DNA from: Protonemura montana
Lineage: Eukaryota > Arthropoda > Insecta > Plecoptera > Nemouridae
Reading direction: 5' to 3'
DNA: 64,000 nucleotides
Assembly: GCA_947568835.1 (NCBI GenBank)
Contig: OX387611.1
Span: forward strand, 3,290,001 to 3,354,000
Shown: positions 10,797-24,500 of the stretch, one piece after another
Layout: each line of letters begins with the position of its first letter
Numbering within the stretch: the first letter of the stretch is position 1
Made by a program: the position numbers and the translations under genes
The notes under the pieces: model-generated
Told to the model about the DNA's origin: nothing
The model's input: only the letters and a program-made list of their open reading frames with translations
Databases searched by the model: none

Positions 10797-11140
10797 TCTG
10801 GCTATCCTGGTGGTGAGAGCGCCATGTCTGCCTTGCATTCTGGAGGTCCCAGGTTCGATCCTGGTGGCCGGCTATCCTGGTGGTGAGAGCGCCATGTCTG
10901 CCTTGCATTCTGGAGGTCCCAGGTTCGATCCTGGTGGCCGGCTATCCTGGAAGAGAGAGAGCGATCGGCTGAATGTCCAGTGGTTATAGCGCAATTGAGT
11001 AGAAATGTTGTTTCCGTCTAGCTCTAAGTGATTAGCATAATTGCGACAGAGTTGCCCAGCCTTGGCTGGCTTGGTGACAAGGAATGTGCCTCGGGCAGTT
11101 GTGGGTACCTACCTACTATGAACTGAACTATTGCACAATT
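10797..11140 (+). mobile_element. tRNA-derived SINE with duplicated head (70-bp period)
   Basis: Two full 70-bp units and part of a third (starts at about 10801, 10871 and 10941) carry GAGAGCGCCATGTCTGCC and a B-box region CCCAGGTTCGATCCTGG. The sequence after the second head (to about 11140) is the likely SINE body. The anticodon-loop-like CTTGCAT would read TGC, but the cloverleaf is not complete, so this is a SINE rather than a tRNA gene. Confidence 0.65.
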
Positions 11141-11219
11141 GTTGGCGCTGCGTAGTCAAATGTTTTTTTTACTCATTCAAGCCAGTTTATTCCTTAAATC
11201 TGGTTAGGATCTTGTCAGC

Positions 11220-12410
11220 TCAGTAGTAGATTCAACGTTTGGTAGCCATGGAGATGCTGAGATCACCTGACAGAGCTTCTCAATTCTGCTATCTTATGTT
11301 ACCACGGGTATATCATAGCCTAGCATAGGAGGTTCAATGGTAGATTCAACGTTTGGTAGCCATGGAGATGCTGAGATCGCCTGACAGAGCTTCTCAATTC
11401 TGCTATCTTATGTTACCATGGGTATATCATGGCCTAGCATAGGAGGTTCCATGGTAGATTCAACGTTTGGTAGCCATGGAGATGCTGAGATCGCCTGACA
11501 GAGCTTCTCAATTCTGCTATCTTATGTTACCACGGGTATATCATGGCCTAGCATAGGAGGTTCAATAGTAGATTCTACGTTTGGTAGCCATGGAGATGCT
11601 GAGATCACCTGACAGAGCTTCTCAATTCTGCTATCTTATGTTACCACGGGTATATCATGGCCTAGCATAGGAGGTTCAATGGTAGATTCAACGTTTGGTA
11701 GCCATGGAGATGCTGAGATCGCCTGACAGAGCTTCTCAATTCTGCTATCTTATGTTACCACGGGTATATCATGGCCTAGCATAGGAGGTTCAATGGTAGA
11801 TTCAACGTTTGGTAGCCATGGAGATGCTGAGATCGCCTGACAGAGCTTCTCAATTCTGCTATCTTATGTTACCACGGGTATATCATGGCCTAGCATAGGA
11901 GGTTCCATGGTAGATTCAACGTTTGGTAGCCATGGAGATGCTGAGATCACCTGACAGAGCTTCTCAATTCTGCTATCTTATGTTACCATGGGTATATCAT
12001 GGCCTAGCATAGGAGGTTCCATGGTAGATTCAACGTTTGGTAGCCATGAAGATGCTGAGATCGCCTGACAGAGCTTCTCAATTCTGCTATCTTATGTTAC
12101 CACGGGTATATCATGGCCTAGCATAGGAGGTTCAATAGTAGATTCTACGTTTGATAGCCATGGAGATGCTTAGATTGCCTGACAGAGCTTCTCAATTCTG
12201 CTATCTTATGTTACCACGGGTATATCATGGCCTAGCATAGGAGGTTCAATGGTAGATTCAACGTTTGGTAGCCATGGAGATGCTGAGATCACCTGACAGA
12301 GCTACTCAATTCTGCTATCTTATGTTACCACGGGTATATCACGGCCTAGCATAGGAGGTTCAATGGTAGATTCAACGTTTGGTAGCCATGGAAATGCTTA
12401 GATCACCTAT
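11220..12410 (+). repeat. Minisatellite, 114-bp period (copy 2 of 3 arrays)
   Basis: About 10.4 units of the same 114-bp family as 4618-5466, with variants that alternate (ATCGCC/ATCACC; TTCAATGG/TTCCATGG) and recur every few units, suggesting block duplication. It fills the space between the TTC36 start and the tetraspanin 3' end. Confidence 0.92.
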
Positions 12411-12447
12411 TATAAGTTGCAGTTCAACCAAGAAATTCATCTAAAGG

Positions 12448-12453
12448 TTTATT
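12448..12453 (-). promoter_or_regulatory. Poly(A) signal AATAAA of the tetraspanin gene
   Basis: AATAAA on the minus strand, about 100 bp past the tetraspanin stop codon. Position and strand fit; use is inferred. Confidence 0.5.
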
Positions 12454-12552
12454 AAATGATAAAGTATACTTTATTTATCAAAATAATAATATATGAAACA
12501 GGTTTTTGGGTGTTTTTCGTAATTTAAAAACTATTACACACGACGACTAGGG

Positions 12553-15500
12553 CTAGTTTTCGTTCTGTGAACAGCATTTACTTCCACAATGACAGGTGCA
12601 AATCTTAACACTCGTCAGAATTGCTGCGAAAAACTGGAAGAAGAAGCAGAAAGAAATGTTGGACAAAGAATGACAATAGTTTTAAGTCACTTTAAGTCTA
12701 AGAGGTCGTCCTGGTTTTTTTAAATTGTTTTGGGGATCATTTCGGTCGCACTATTTAGTGAAAGTACGCTTGGTAAAATTCTTTGTCAAGCTTTGTATGA
12801 TGAGCGTAGCAATAATTTGTGGTAATCAAATTATTTTTCTTTGGAAAGATTCTTCTGGTATTTGCTGATAATTGAATTTTCGTTCGAGTTCAGAATGTTT
12901 AAACTGTGTTTGCATATTTTGTGTTATAGATTTCGTCAGTTCCGATCAGTATCTGAACGTTTTCGTACATTTTAAAATGGTTCCGCAACGATTTTTTGTA
13001 GATTTTACCGATATTTAAAACTAATTCAAATCGTACCGAGCAATTCACTCATGGGATTTTTTTTTTATATACATGCAATTAAATATTTCGTTTTTCTCAC
13101 CACGCTGATCGATCGTAATTAAAAAAGTAGAAAATAAGTGTAAATTTCTCGGTGACTGGTTATCAAACTTAACGTAAGATGAGTTTAAATGCAACGTACG
13201 GTAATTAAAACATAAAATAATGAAATGGCGCCCAACACGAGACTCGTTGCACGGAGTGAATCCATCAATTTCTTCCTGCACCCGTTTTTGTAAGCTGCGT
13301 CAAACGAACATTTGTCATTCTTGTCCAGCTCCTGGCAACAGCTCTCGGGCAACTCCGTGAAGCTACTGAAGTCAGACGGTCCCTTAATTCCACAGCAAAG
13401 CAGCTGTAAAACATTGTTGGTTTCAATGTTCCATCTAGGTGCGTGGTCTTACAAACCTAACATCTTGATCTTTGTTTAGTTTATAATGCTAACAATACAG
13501 TAATTTATGTCCATGATAACTAGACTTTGACAAAATTAATTAGCACAAATAATACAGGCACCTGTTTATTATTATCAACACTAGAACCGTCTCAAAAGTT
13601 GATGCCCAAACGCGGACTCGAACCCCGATCTCCACTTATCGCGGGTGTTGCTCTAACCAATTGAGCTACTTGGACCCCGATCTCCACCTGTCGCGGGTGT
13701 TGCTCTAACCAATTGAGCTACTTGGACCCCGATCTCCACCTGTCGCGGGTGTTGCTCTAACAAATTGAGCTACTTGGACCCCGATCTCCTTCTGTCGCGG
13801 GTGTTGCTCTAACCAATTGAGCTACTTGGATCCTGATCTCCACCTGTCGCGGGTGTTGCTCTTACCAATTGAGCTACTTGGACCCCGATCTCCACCTGTC
13901 GCGGGTGTTGCTCTTACCAATTGAGCTACTTGGACCCCGATCTCAACCTGTCGCGGGTGTTGCTCTAACCAATTGAGCTACTTGGACCCCGATCTCCACC
14001 TGTCGCGGGTGTTGCTCTAACAAATTGAGCTACTTGGACCCCGATCTCCACCTGTCGCAGGTGTTGCTCTAACCAATTGAGCTACTTGGACACTGGCTTT
14101 TTAAGACGATTTTAGTGTATTTGATGAGAATGAAAGATCTATAAGGAGTAGAACCAAGAGGCTGTGAAAATTCACAGTCGCTCTGATTCTAGTGACGCTA
14201 TATCACGTCACAACCTGTCAAACTCGAATAACTCCAATTTGACGTTGGATTCGTTGCTGTATAAGATGAAATCTGATTTAAAAACAGTCACTATTCACAA
14301 AGCTACCACTAATGACCTGTAACATGGATTAAAATATATAAATCTGTTGTCAATAGTGTGATGAGTCGCCCAGTTTTTGTTTCGTCGCGATTGGACAAGT
14401 GGTTTGACCGATTAGTGGTAAACCTGGGTGTAGACCTGAGTAAGCTTCCACTCCAATAGACCTGAGAAAGCTCCCACTCCAATAGACCTGAGTGAGCTCC
14501 CACTCCAATAGACCTGAGTAAGCTCCCACTCCAATAGACCTAAGTAAGCTTCCACTCCAATAGACCTGAGTAAGCTCCCACTCCAATAGACCTGAGTAAG
14601 CTACCACTCCAATAGACCTGAGTAAGCTCCCACTCCAATAGACCTGAGTAAGCTCCCACTCCAATAGACCTGAGTGCTCCCACTCCAATAGACCTGAGTA
14701 AGCTCCCACTCCAATAGACCTGAGTAAGCTCCCACTCCAATAGACCTGAGTAAGCTCCCACTCCAATAGACCTGAGTAAGCTCCCACTCCAATAGACCTG
14801 AGTAAGCTCCCACTTCAATAGACCTGAGTAAGCTCCCACTCCAATAGACCTGAGTAAGCTCCCACTTCAATAGACCTGAGTAAGCTCCCACTCCAATAGA
14901 TCTGAGTAAGCTCCCACTCCAAAAGACCTGAGTAAGCTCCCACTCCAATAGACCTGAGTAAGCTCCCACTTCAATAGACCTGAGTAAGCTCCCACTTCAA
15001 TGGACCTGAGTAAGCTCCCACTCCAATAGACCTGAGTAAGCTCCCACTCCAATAGACCTGAGTAAGCTCCCACTTCAGTAGACCTAAGTAAGCTCCCACT
15101 CCAATAGACCTGAGTAAGCTCCCACTCCAATAGACCTGAGTAAGCTCCCATTCCAATAGACCTGAGTAAGCTTCCACTTCAATAGACCTGAGTAAGCTTC
15201 CACTCCAATAGACCTGAGTTAGCTCCCACTCCAATAGACCTGAGTAAGCTCCGACTCCAATAGACCTGAGTAAGCTCCCACTCCAATAGATCTGAGTAAG
15301 CTCCCACTCCAATAGACCTGAGTAAGCTCCCACTCCAATAGACCTGAGTAAGCTTCCACTCCAATAGACCTGAGTAAGCTTCCACTCCAATAGACCTGAG
15401 TTAGCTCCCACTCCAATAGACCTGAGTAAGCTCCTACTCCAATAGACCTGAGTGAGCTCCCACTCCAATAGACCTGAGTAAGCTCCTACTCCAATAGACC

Positions 15501-18500
15501 TGAGTAAGCTCCCACTCCAATAGACCTGAGTACGCTTTCACTCCAATAGACCTGAGTAAGCTCCCACTCCAATAGACCTGAGTAAGCTCCCACTCCAAAA
15601 GACCTGAGTAAGCTCCCACTCCAATAGACCTGAGTAAGCTCCCACTCCAATAGACCTGAGTAAGCTCCCACTCCAATAGACCTGAGTAAGCTTCCACTCC
15701 AATAGACCTGAGTAAGCTCCCACTCCAATAGACCTGAGTAAGCTTCCACTCCAATAGACCTGAGTAAGCTTCCACTCCAATAGACCTGAGTTAGCTCCCA
15801 CTCCAATAGACCTGAGTAAGCTCCTACTCCAATAGACCTGAGTGAGCTCCCACTCCAATATACCTGAGTAAGCTCCCACTCCAATAGACCTGAGTAAACT
15901 CCCACTCTAATAGACCTGAGTAAGCTCCCACTTCAATAGACCTGAGTAAGCTCCCACTCCAATAGACCTGAGTAAGCTCCCACTCCAATAGACCTGAGTA
16001 AGCTCCCACTCCAATAGACCTGAGAAAGCTCCCACTCCAAAAGACCTGAGTAAGCTTCCACTCCAATAGACCTAAGTAAGCTCCTACTCCAATAGACCTG
16101 AGTAAGCTCCCACTCCAATAGACCTGAGTAAGCTTCCACTCCAATAGACCTGAGTAAGCTTTCACTCCAATAGACCTGAGTTAGCTCCCACTCCAATAGA
16201 CCTGAGTAAACTCCTACTCCAATAGACCTGAGTAAGCTTCCACTCCAATAGACCTGAGTAAGTTTCCACTCCAATAGACCTGAGTTAGCTCCCACTCCAA
16301 TAGACTTGAGTAAGCTCCCACTCCAATAGACCTGAGTTAGCTCCCACTCCAATAGACCTGAGTAAGCTCCCACTTCAATAGATCTGAGTAAGCTCCCACT
16401 CCAATAGACCTGAGTAAGCTCCCACTCCAAAAGACCTGAGTAAGCTTCCACTCCAATAGACCTGAGTTAGCTCCCACTCCAATAGACCTGAGTAAGCTCC
16501 CACTTCAATAGATCTGAGTAAGCTCCCACTCCAATAGACCTGAGTAAGCTCCCACTCCAAAAGACCTGAGTAAGCTCCCACTCCAATATACCTGAGTAAG
16601 CTTCCACTCCAATAGACCTGAGTAAGCTCCCACTCCAATAGACCTGAGTAAGCTCCCACTCCAATAGACCTGAGTAAGCTCCCACTCCAAAAGACCTGAG
16701 TAAGCTCCCACTCCAATATACCTGAGTAAGCTTCCACTCCAATAGACCTGAGTAAGCTCCCACTCCAATAGACCTGAGTAAGCTCCCACTCCAATAGACC
16801 TGAGTAAGCTGACACTCCAATCTCTTTAATACCATGGACTTACGTTAGTTTGCAGAAATTCAAAGACTTCGCTTTCTGGTGGTTTGTGAGTAACATCTTC
16901 TTGGTCACGTTCTTCAAATGTGATGTTGAAGTTGAAAGTGGTAGTTGTTGAAAATACGGAAATTTTGTAATCTTTTTCGAAATCCTGATTCAAAGATTTC
17001 ATTATCCAGCCAGATAAACTCATACTGCAACAAAGAATGTCAAGGTTGGAGGCTAGAACACTTTCGCACAAAACTCGGAAAATTATTCTGGGACTAAATC
17101 GATTTGACATCGAATTGTTGAGTGTGCAGGTTCTAGGTAGAGACAGAACGAGAATTTTAAACCGTTGAGTGTGCAGGTTCAAGGTAGAGACAGAACGTTA
17201 ATGTTAAACCGTTGAGTGTGCAGGTTCTAGGTAGAGACAGAACGTTAATGTTAAACCGTTGAGTGTGCAGGTTCTAGGTAGAGGCAGAACGTTAATGTAA
17301 AACCGTTGAGTGTGCAAGTTCTAGGTAGAGACAGAACGTTAATGTTAAACCGTTGAGTGTGCAGGTTCTAGGTAGAGGCAGAACGTAAATGTTAAACCGT
17401 TGAGTGTGCAGGTTATAGGTTGAGACAGAACGTTAATGTTAAACCGTTGAGTGTGCAGGTTCTAGGTAGAGACAGAACGTTAATGTTAAACCGTTGAGTG
17501 TGCAGGTTCTAGGTAGAGTCAGAACGTTAATGTTAAACCGTTCAGTGTGCAGGTTCTAGGTAGAGACAGAACGTTAATGTTAAACCGTTCAGTGTGCAGG
17601 TTCTAGGTAGAGACAAAACGTTAATGTTAAACCGTTGAGTGTGCAACTTCTAGGTAGAGACAGAACGTTAATGTTAAACCGTTGAGTGTGCAGGTTCTAG
17701 GTAGAGACAGAACGTTATTGTTAAACCGTTGAGTGTGCAGCTTCTAGGTAGAGACAGAACGTTAATGTTAAACCGTTGAGTGTGCAGGTTCTAGGTAGAG
17801 ACAGAACGTTTATGTTAAACCGTTGAGTGTGCAGGTTCTAGGTAGAGACAGAACGTTAATGTTAAACCGTTGAGTGTGCAGGTTCTAGGTAGAGACAGAA
17901 CGTTAATATTAAACCGTTGAGTGTGCAGGTTCTAGGTAGAGACAGAACGTTAATGTTCAACCGTTGAGTGTGCAGGTTGTAGGTAGAGACAGAACGTTCA
18001 TGTTAAACCGTTGAGTGTGCAGGTTCTAGGTAGAGACAGAACGTTAATGTTAAACCGTTGAGTGTGCAGGTTCTAGGTAGAGACAGAACGTTAATGTTAA
18101 ACCGTTGAGTGTGCAGGTTCTAGGTAGAGACAGAACGTTAATGTTAAACCGTTGAGTGTGCAGGTTCTAGTTAGAGACAGAACGTTAATGTTAAACCGTT
18201 GAATGTGCAGGTTCTAGGTAGAGACAGAACGTTAATGTTGAACCGTTGAGTGTGCAGGTTCTAGGTAGAGACAGAACGAGAATTTTAAACCGTTGAGTGT
18301 GCAGGTTCAAGGTAGAGACAGAACGTTAATGTTAAACCGTTGAGTGTGCAGGTTCTAGGTAGAGACAGAACGTTAATGTTAAACCGTTGAGTGTGCAGGT
18401 TCTAGGTAGAGGCAGAACGTTAATGTAAAACCGTTGAGTGTGCAAGTTCTAGGTAGAGACAGAACGTTAATGTTAAACCGTTGAGTGTGCAGGTTCTAGG

Positions 18501-21500
18501 TAGAGGCAGAACGTAAATGTTAAACCGTTGAGTGTGCAGGTTATAGGTTGAGACAGAACGTTAATGTTAAACCGTTGAGTGTGCAGGTTCTAGGTAGAGA
18601 CAGAACGTTAATGTTAAACCGTTGAGTGTGCAGGTTCTAGGTAGAGTCAGAACGTTAATGTTAAACCGTTCAGTGTGCAGGTTCTAGGTAGAGACAGAAC
18701 GTTAATGTTAAACCGTTCAGTGTGCAGGTTCTAGGTAGAGACAAAACGTTAATGTTAAACCGTTGAGTGTGCAACTTCTAGGTAGAGACAGAACGTTAAT
18801 GTTAAACCGTTGAGTGTGCAGGTTCTAGGTAGAGACAGAACGTTATTGTTAAACCGTTGAGTGTGCAGCTTCTAGGTAGAGACAGAACGTTAATGTTAAA
18901 CCGTTGAGTGTGCAGGTTCTAGGTAGAGACAGAACGTTTATGTTAAACCGTTGAGTGTGCAGGTTCTAGGTAGAGACAGAACGTTAATGTTAAACCGTTG
19001 AGTGTGCAGGTTCTAGGTAGAGACAGAACGTTAATATTAAACCGTTGAGTGTGCAGGTTCTAGGTAGAGACAGAACGTTAATGTTCAACCGTTGAGTGTG
19101 CAGGTTGTAGGTTGTAACGTTCCCGCCACTTTGTGCGGTTAGTAACCTGTCCCTCCACCAGGGCAGGTAGGTAGGGTACAGAGACGATCCGAAAGGGCTA
19201 CGACCCCAAGGAGAGGCAGTTGACTTCGGTCCTCCGAATGTACCACCGGTCCGCCGGATTAACATCTCTTTGAATAAATCATTGTTTTCATCCTATCTCT
19301 TGGCTTCGTTCTTTATTGTGATAAGCGAAACCTTACATTGGCGCCCAACGTAATCGAACCAGATTATTCATTCGTGTTTCAGTGTTTTTGTGTAATTGTG
19401 CCGCGTCCGCGCCGTACTAAACTGACAATATTTTGTGTAATTGTGCCGCGTCCGCGCCGTACTAAACTGACAATATTTTGTGTAATTGTGCCGCGTCCGC
19501 GCCGTACTAAACTGACAATATTTTTGTAATTGTGCCGCGTCCGCGCCGTACTAAACTGACAATATTTTGTGTAATTTTGCCGCGTCCGCTCCGTACTAAA
19601 CTGACAATATTTTGTGTAATTGTGCCGCGTCCGCGCCGTACTAAACTGACAATATTTTTGTAATTGTGCCGCGTCCGCGCCGTACTAAACTGACACTATT
19701 TTGTGTTATTGTGCCGCGTCTGCGCCGTACTTAACTGACAATATTTTGTGTAATTGTGCTACGTCCGCGTTGCACGAACTCGTAAACACCACAGAAAATG
19801 GTGAAGACGCGACGAACGCGGGAAACCACGTCTGCAGAGAGTGCAACAATCTCTGAGGCGCTCATAACCATGTCGCAAGCTTTGGCCGCGATTAATACCA
19901 AAGTAAACAATTTGCAACCGCAGCCCGTCACACCCCAAGAGCGCACGTCCACACCTCCGAGGAGCGCACCGGCGGCGGCTACCCTGCCCATGCCACCAAT
20001 AACCCTGCGACGCTTTGCAGAGGATGGTAAGGTCCATCCGAAGGAATTCATTAAACAATTTCAAAAGTACCTGACGGACTACAATGACGAAGATATTATC
20101 GAGATTGCGATTAATCAACTCGACGGCCCCCCGCAAGACTGGGCGAATGCCATGTCTGACCAGTGGGCGACGTGGAAGGAGTTCGAAGAGGCCTTTTTAT
20201 CCACGTACTGGTCGATGTACAAACAAGACGCGATTCTCGCAGAGTTTACAAACTCAGCGTATTCCAGAGAAGTGCACAATTCAATGGCCCAGTTCCTCAT
20301 CCATTGGATGGGGAAACTAAAGTACATCACACCACCAATTGAACCAGCCCGATTTATCCGACAGCTCATTTCTCTGCTGCCAGCAACCACGTTTAATATC
20401 CTGGCTGCAAGCAACATCAGCACCACCGCTGAACTGCTGCAAGTCCTGCAGCGAATGGACGAGGGAGCGTCACGACGCAGGCACAGACAGATCGCCGTGG
20501 ACACCACGCACCGACAAGCGACGCGACAACAGAACAACAGCAACAGCAACTGGCGTTCCAAGCCAAAAGATGAAATTCGCGCACGAGTCCACCAGCTTTC
20601 CGCAATGTCGACTCTCGACATCGAGAGCCACGACGCCCCCAGGGAAAACGACGACGACCACGAGACGTCGGGAAACGAGTCGTAGCTGCGCCTGAGACTT
20701 CCGAGCCGCCAGCCGAGACCGACCAGAAGGAAGTCACCACTGAACCAACAGAAGACACGTGTGGGATATTTTCCATCGGAATCGAAGGAAATCCACTCGC
20801 GGATTTGTGGGACGAAGGTCCGAAAGAACATGTTAGTACAATATGTGAAAACACATCACACATAGAGGCCGTGATCAATGAAGTCCAGATACGAGCCAGT
20901 CACGAAAGTGCGAATCACACGACATTACACATCGACGAATTACAGCCGTGCGTGAAAGAGCCAAACGAGAATATTTCACAGTTGGTAAAATCTTTAGCGG
21001 CAGAACAGAAAACTGACGAACAATTTAAAGTTATTGTTAGCGCGCTGCAAACGAATTCAGATTCGACGGCGACAGAGCAGAAGTTGAAAAGTGAAAACAT
21101 CGTTCACGAAAACACGCGGTTTCATCGCGTGAGATACAAGCTTGTATGGAAAGCGTGTGTTCCCCATTCACTGATAAATCAATTAGTGATTAACTATCAT
21201 GAGGCGTATGGATATTGCGGGGCATACAAAATATTTTGCAAAATGCGAGAGTATTTTCACTGGCAAAGAATGCGACGACATATCGTTAAAATAGCAAGAT
21301 CGTGTGAAATTAGCCAGAAAGCCAAAATTCTTACCCACACACTAGCTGGAGAAATGTCATCCCTATTACCTGACCGACCAAATCAGCTCGCGGCAACAGA
21401 CCTTTTCGGCCCGTTACCAAGGTCTCGAGGAGGAGTGATTTTCGTGTTAGTAATTTTAGACGTGTTTTCCAAACATGTGAAACTTTATGCATTGAAGAAG

Positions 21501-24500
21501 GCAACGACGCAGGCGATTTTGAACCGTCTGACAGGCGACTACCTGGTCAACGTAGGTAGGTGCGAGAAGCTGTTGAGTGACAACGGAAACCAATTTCGTT
21601 CGCGTCAGTGGTCTACCGCCTTAGTGAAAGAAAACATTCAGGTAGTTCACTCGTCGGTACGGCATCCGGCCAGTAATCCTAGTGAAAAAGTGATGAGTGA
21701 GCTAGGTAGGATGATTAGGAATCATGGATGAACGTGACCATGGAGAAACAACACAGAAGAATTAGCATTGTTTAGTTTGTTTAGCATTGTTTAGTCGTTT
21801 TAAGTAATTGCCGATGAGGGATTGTAAAATATATTCATTTTAATATTTAATTTATATTATCTATTCGTCTGTTTTAGATTAAAGCATGTACACTGTTCAT
21901 TTTCCCCCTGCTTTAAATCTGGCGGGGGTATGTAACGTTCCCGCCACTTTGTGCGGTTAGTAACCTGTCCCTCCACCAGGGCAGGTAGGTAGGGTACAGA
22001 GACGATCCGAAAGGGCTACGACCCCAAGGAGAGGCAGTTGACTTCGGTCCTCCGAATGTACCACCGGTCCGCCGGATTAACATCTCTTTGAATAAATCAT
22101 TGTTTTCATCCTATCTCTTGGCTTCGTTCTTTATTGTGATAAGCGAAACCTTACAAGGTAGAGACAGAACGTTCATGTTAAACCGTTGAGTGTGCAGGTT
22201 CTAGGTAGAGACAGAACGTTAATGTTAAACCGTTGAGTGTGCAGGTTCTAGGTAGAGACAGAACGTTAATGTTAAACCGTTGAGTGTGCAGGTTCTAGGT
22301 AGAGACAGAACGTTAATGTTAAACCGTTGAGTGTGCAGGTTCTAGTTAGAGACAGAACGTTAATGTTAAACCGTTGAATGTGCAGGTTCTAGGTAGAGAC
22401 AGAACGTTAATGTTGAACCGTTGAGTGTGCAGGTTCTAGGTAGAGACAGCACGTTAATGTTAAACCGATGAGTGTGCAGGTTCTAGGTAGAGACAGAACG
22501 TTAATGTTAAACTGTTGAGTGTGCAGGTTCTAGGTAGAGACAGAACGTTAATGTTAAACCGTTGAGTGTGCAGGTTCTAGGTAGAGACAGAACTTTGATG
22601 TTAAACCGTTGAGTGTGCAGGTTCTAGGTAGAGACATAACGTTAATGTTAAACCGTTGAGTGTGCAGGTTCTAGGTAGAGACAGAACGTTAATGTTAAAC
22701 CGTTGAGTGTGCAGGTTCTAGGTAGAGACAGAACGTTAATGTTAAACTGTTGATTGTGCAGGTTCTAGGTAGAGACAGAACGTTGATGTTAAACCGTTGA
22801 GTGTGCAGGTTCTAGGTAGAGACAGAACGGTAATGTTAAACCGTTGAGTGTGCAGGTTCTAGGTAGAGACAGAACGTTAATGTTAAACCGTTGAGTGTGC
22901 AGGTGCTAGGTAGAGACAGAACGTTAATATTAAACCGTTGAGTGTGCAGGTTCTAGGTAGAGACAGAACGTTAATGTTCAACCGTTGAGTGTGCAGGTTC
23001 TAGGTAGAGACAGAACGTTCATGTTAAACCGTTGAGTGTGCAGGTTCTAGGTAGAGACAGAACGTTAATGTTAAACCGTTGAGTGTGCAGGTTCTAGGTA
23101 GAGACAGAACGTTAATGTTAAACCGTTGAGTGTGCAGGTTCTAGGTAGAGACAGAACGTTAATGTTAAACCGTTGAGTGTGCAGGTTCTAGTTAGAGACA
23201 GAACGTTAATGTTAAACCGTTGAATGTGCAGGTTCTAGGTAGAGACAGAACGTTAATGTTGAACCGTTGAGTGTGCAGGTCCTAGGTAGAGACAGCACGT
23301 TAATGTTAAACCGCTGAGTGTGCAGGTTCTAGGTAGAGACAGAACGTTAATGTTAAACTGTTGAGTGTGCAGGTTCTAGGTAGAGACAGAACGTTAATGT
23401 TAAACCGTTGAGTGTGCAGGTTCTAGGTAGAGACAGAACTTTGATGTTAAACCGTTGAGTGTGCAGGTTCTAGGTAGAGACATAACGTTAATGTTAAACC
23501 GTTGAGTGTGCAGGTTCTAGGTAGAGACAGAACGTTAATGTTAAACCGTTGAGTGTGCAGGTTCTAGGTAGAGACAGAACGTTAATGTTAAACTGTTGAT
23601 TGTGCAGGTTCTAGGTAGAGACAGAACGTTGATGTTAAACCGTTGAGTGTGCAGGTTCTAGGTAGAGACAGAACGGTAATGTTAAACCGTTGAGTGTGCA
23701 GGTTCTAGGTAGAGACAGAACGTTAATGTTAAACCGTTGAGTGTTCAGGTGCTAGGTAGAGACAGAACGTTTATGTTAAACCGTTGAGTGTGCAGGTTCT
23801 AGGTAGAGACAGAACGTTAATGTTAAACCGTTGAGTGTGCAGGTTCTAGGTAGAGACAGAACGTTAATGTTAAACCGTTGAGTGTGCAGGTTCTAGGTAG
23901 AGACAGAACGTTAATGTTAAACCGTTGAGTGTGCAGGTTCTAGGTAGAGACAGAACGTTAATGTTAAACCGTTGAGTGTGCAGGTTCTAGGTAGAGACAG
24001 AACGTTATTGTTAAACCGTTGAGTGTGCAGGTTCTAGGTAGAAACAGAACGTTAATGTTAAACCGTTGAGTGTGCAGGTTCTAGGTAGAGACAGAACGTT
24101 AATGTTAAACCGTTGAGTGTGCAGGTTCTAGGTAGAGACAGAACGTTAATGTTAAACCGTTGAGTGTGCAGGTTCTAGGTAGAGACAGAAGGTAAATGTT
24201 AAACCGTTGAGTCTGCAGGTTCTAGGTAGAGACAGAACGTTAATGTTAAACCGTTGAGTGTGCAGGTTCTAGGTAGAGACAGAACGTTTATGTTAAACCG
24301 TTGAGTGTGCAGGTTCTAGGTAGAGACAGAACGTTAATGTTAAACCGTTGAGTGTGCAGGTTCTAGGTAGAGACAGAACGTTAATGTTAAACTGTTGAGT
24401 GTGCAGGTTCTAGGTAGAGACAGAACGTTAATGTTAAACCGTTGAGTGTGCAGGTTTAAGGTAGAGACAGAACGTTAATGTTAAACCGTTGAGTGTGCAG

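Larger units (their letters stand above)
19113..22155 (+). mobile_element. Non-autonomous gypsy-like LTR retrotransposon, 3,043 bp
   Basis: Bounded by two 225-bp LTRs (19113-19337 and 21931-22155) that look identical, begin TGTAACG and end CTTACA. A 4-bp direct repeat AGGT flanks it (19109-19112 and 22156-22159) and is single in neighbouring satellite monomers. A primer-binding-like TGGCGCCCAACG follows the 5' LTR and a purine-rich GGCGGGGG precedes the 3' LTR. Inside are a gag-type frame and an integrase-type frame. Protease, reverse transcriptase and RNase H are missing, so mobility would depend on another element. Identical LTRs imply recent insertion. Confidence 0.93.

Noticed and set aside
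14309-16835. Many overlapping minus-strand ORFs with a SGLLEWELTQVYWSGS repeat
   Set aside because: They are the stop-free readings of a 26-bp minisatellite in several frames, inside a tetraspanin intron. Unit length is not a multiple of three and no start or splice signals fit.
20115-20878. Minus ORFs of up to 238 codons inside the LTR element
   Set aside because: Shadows of the gag and integrase frames on the opposite strand.
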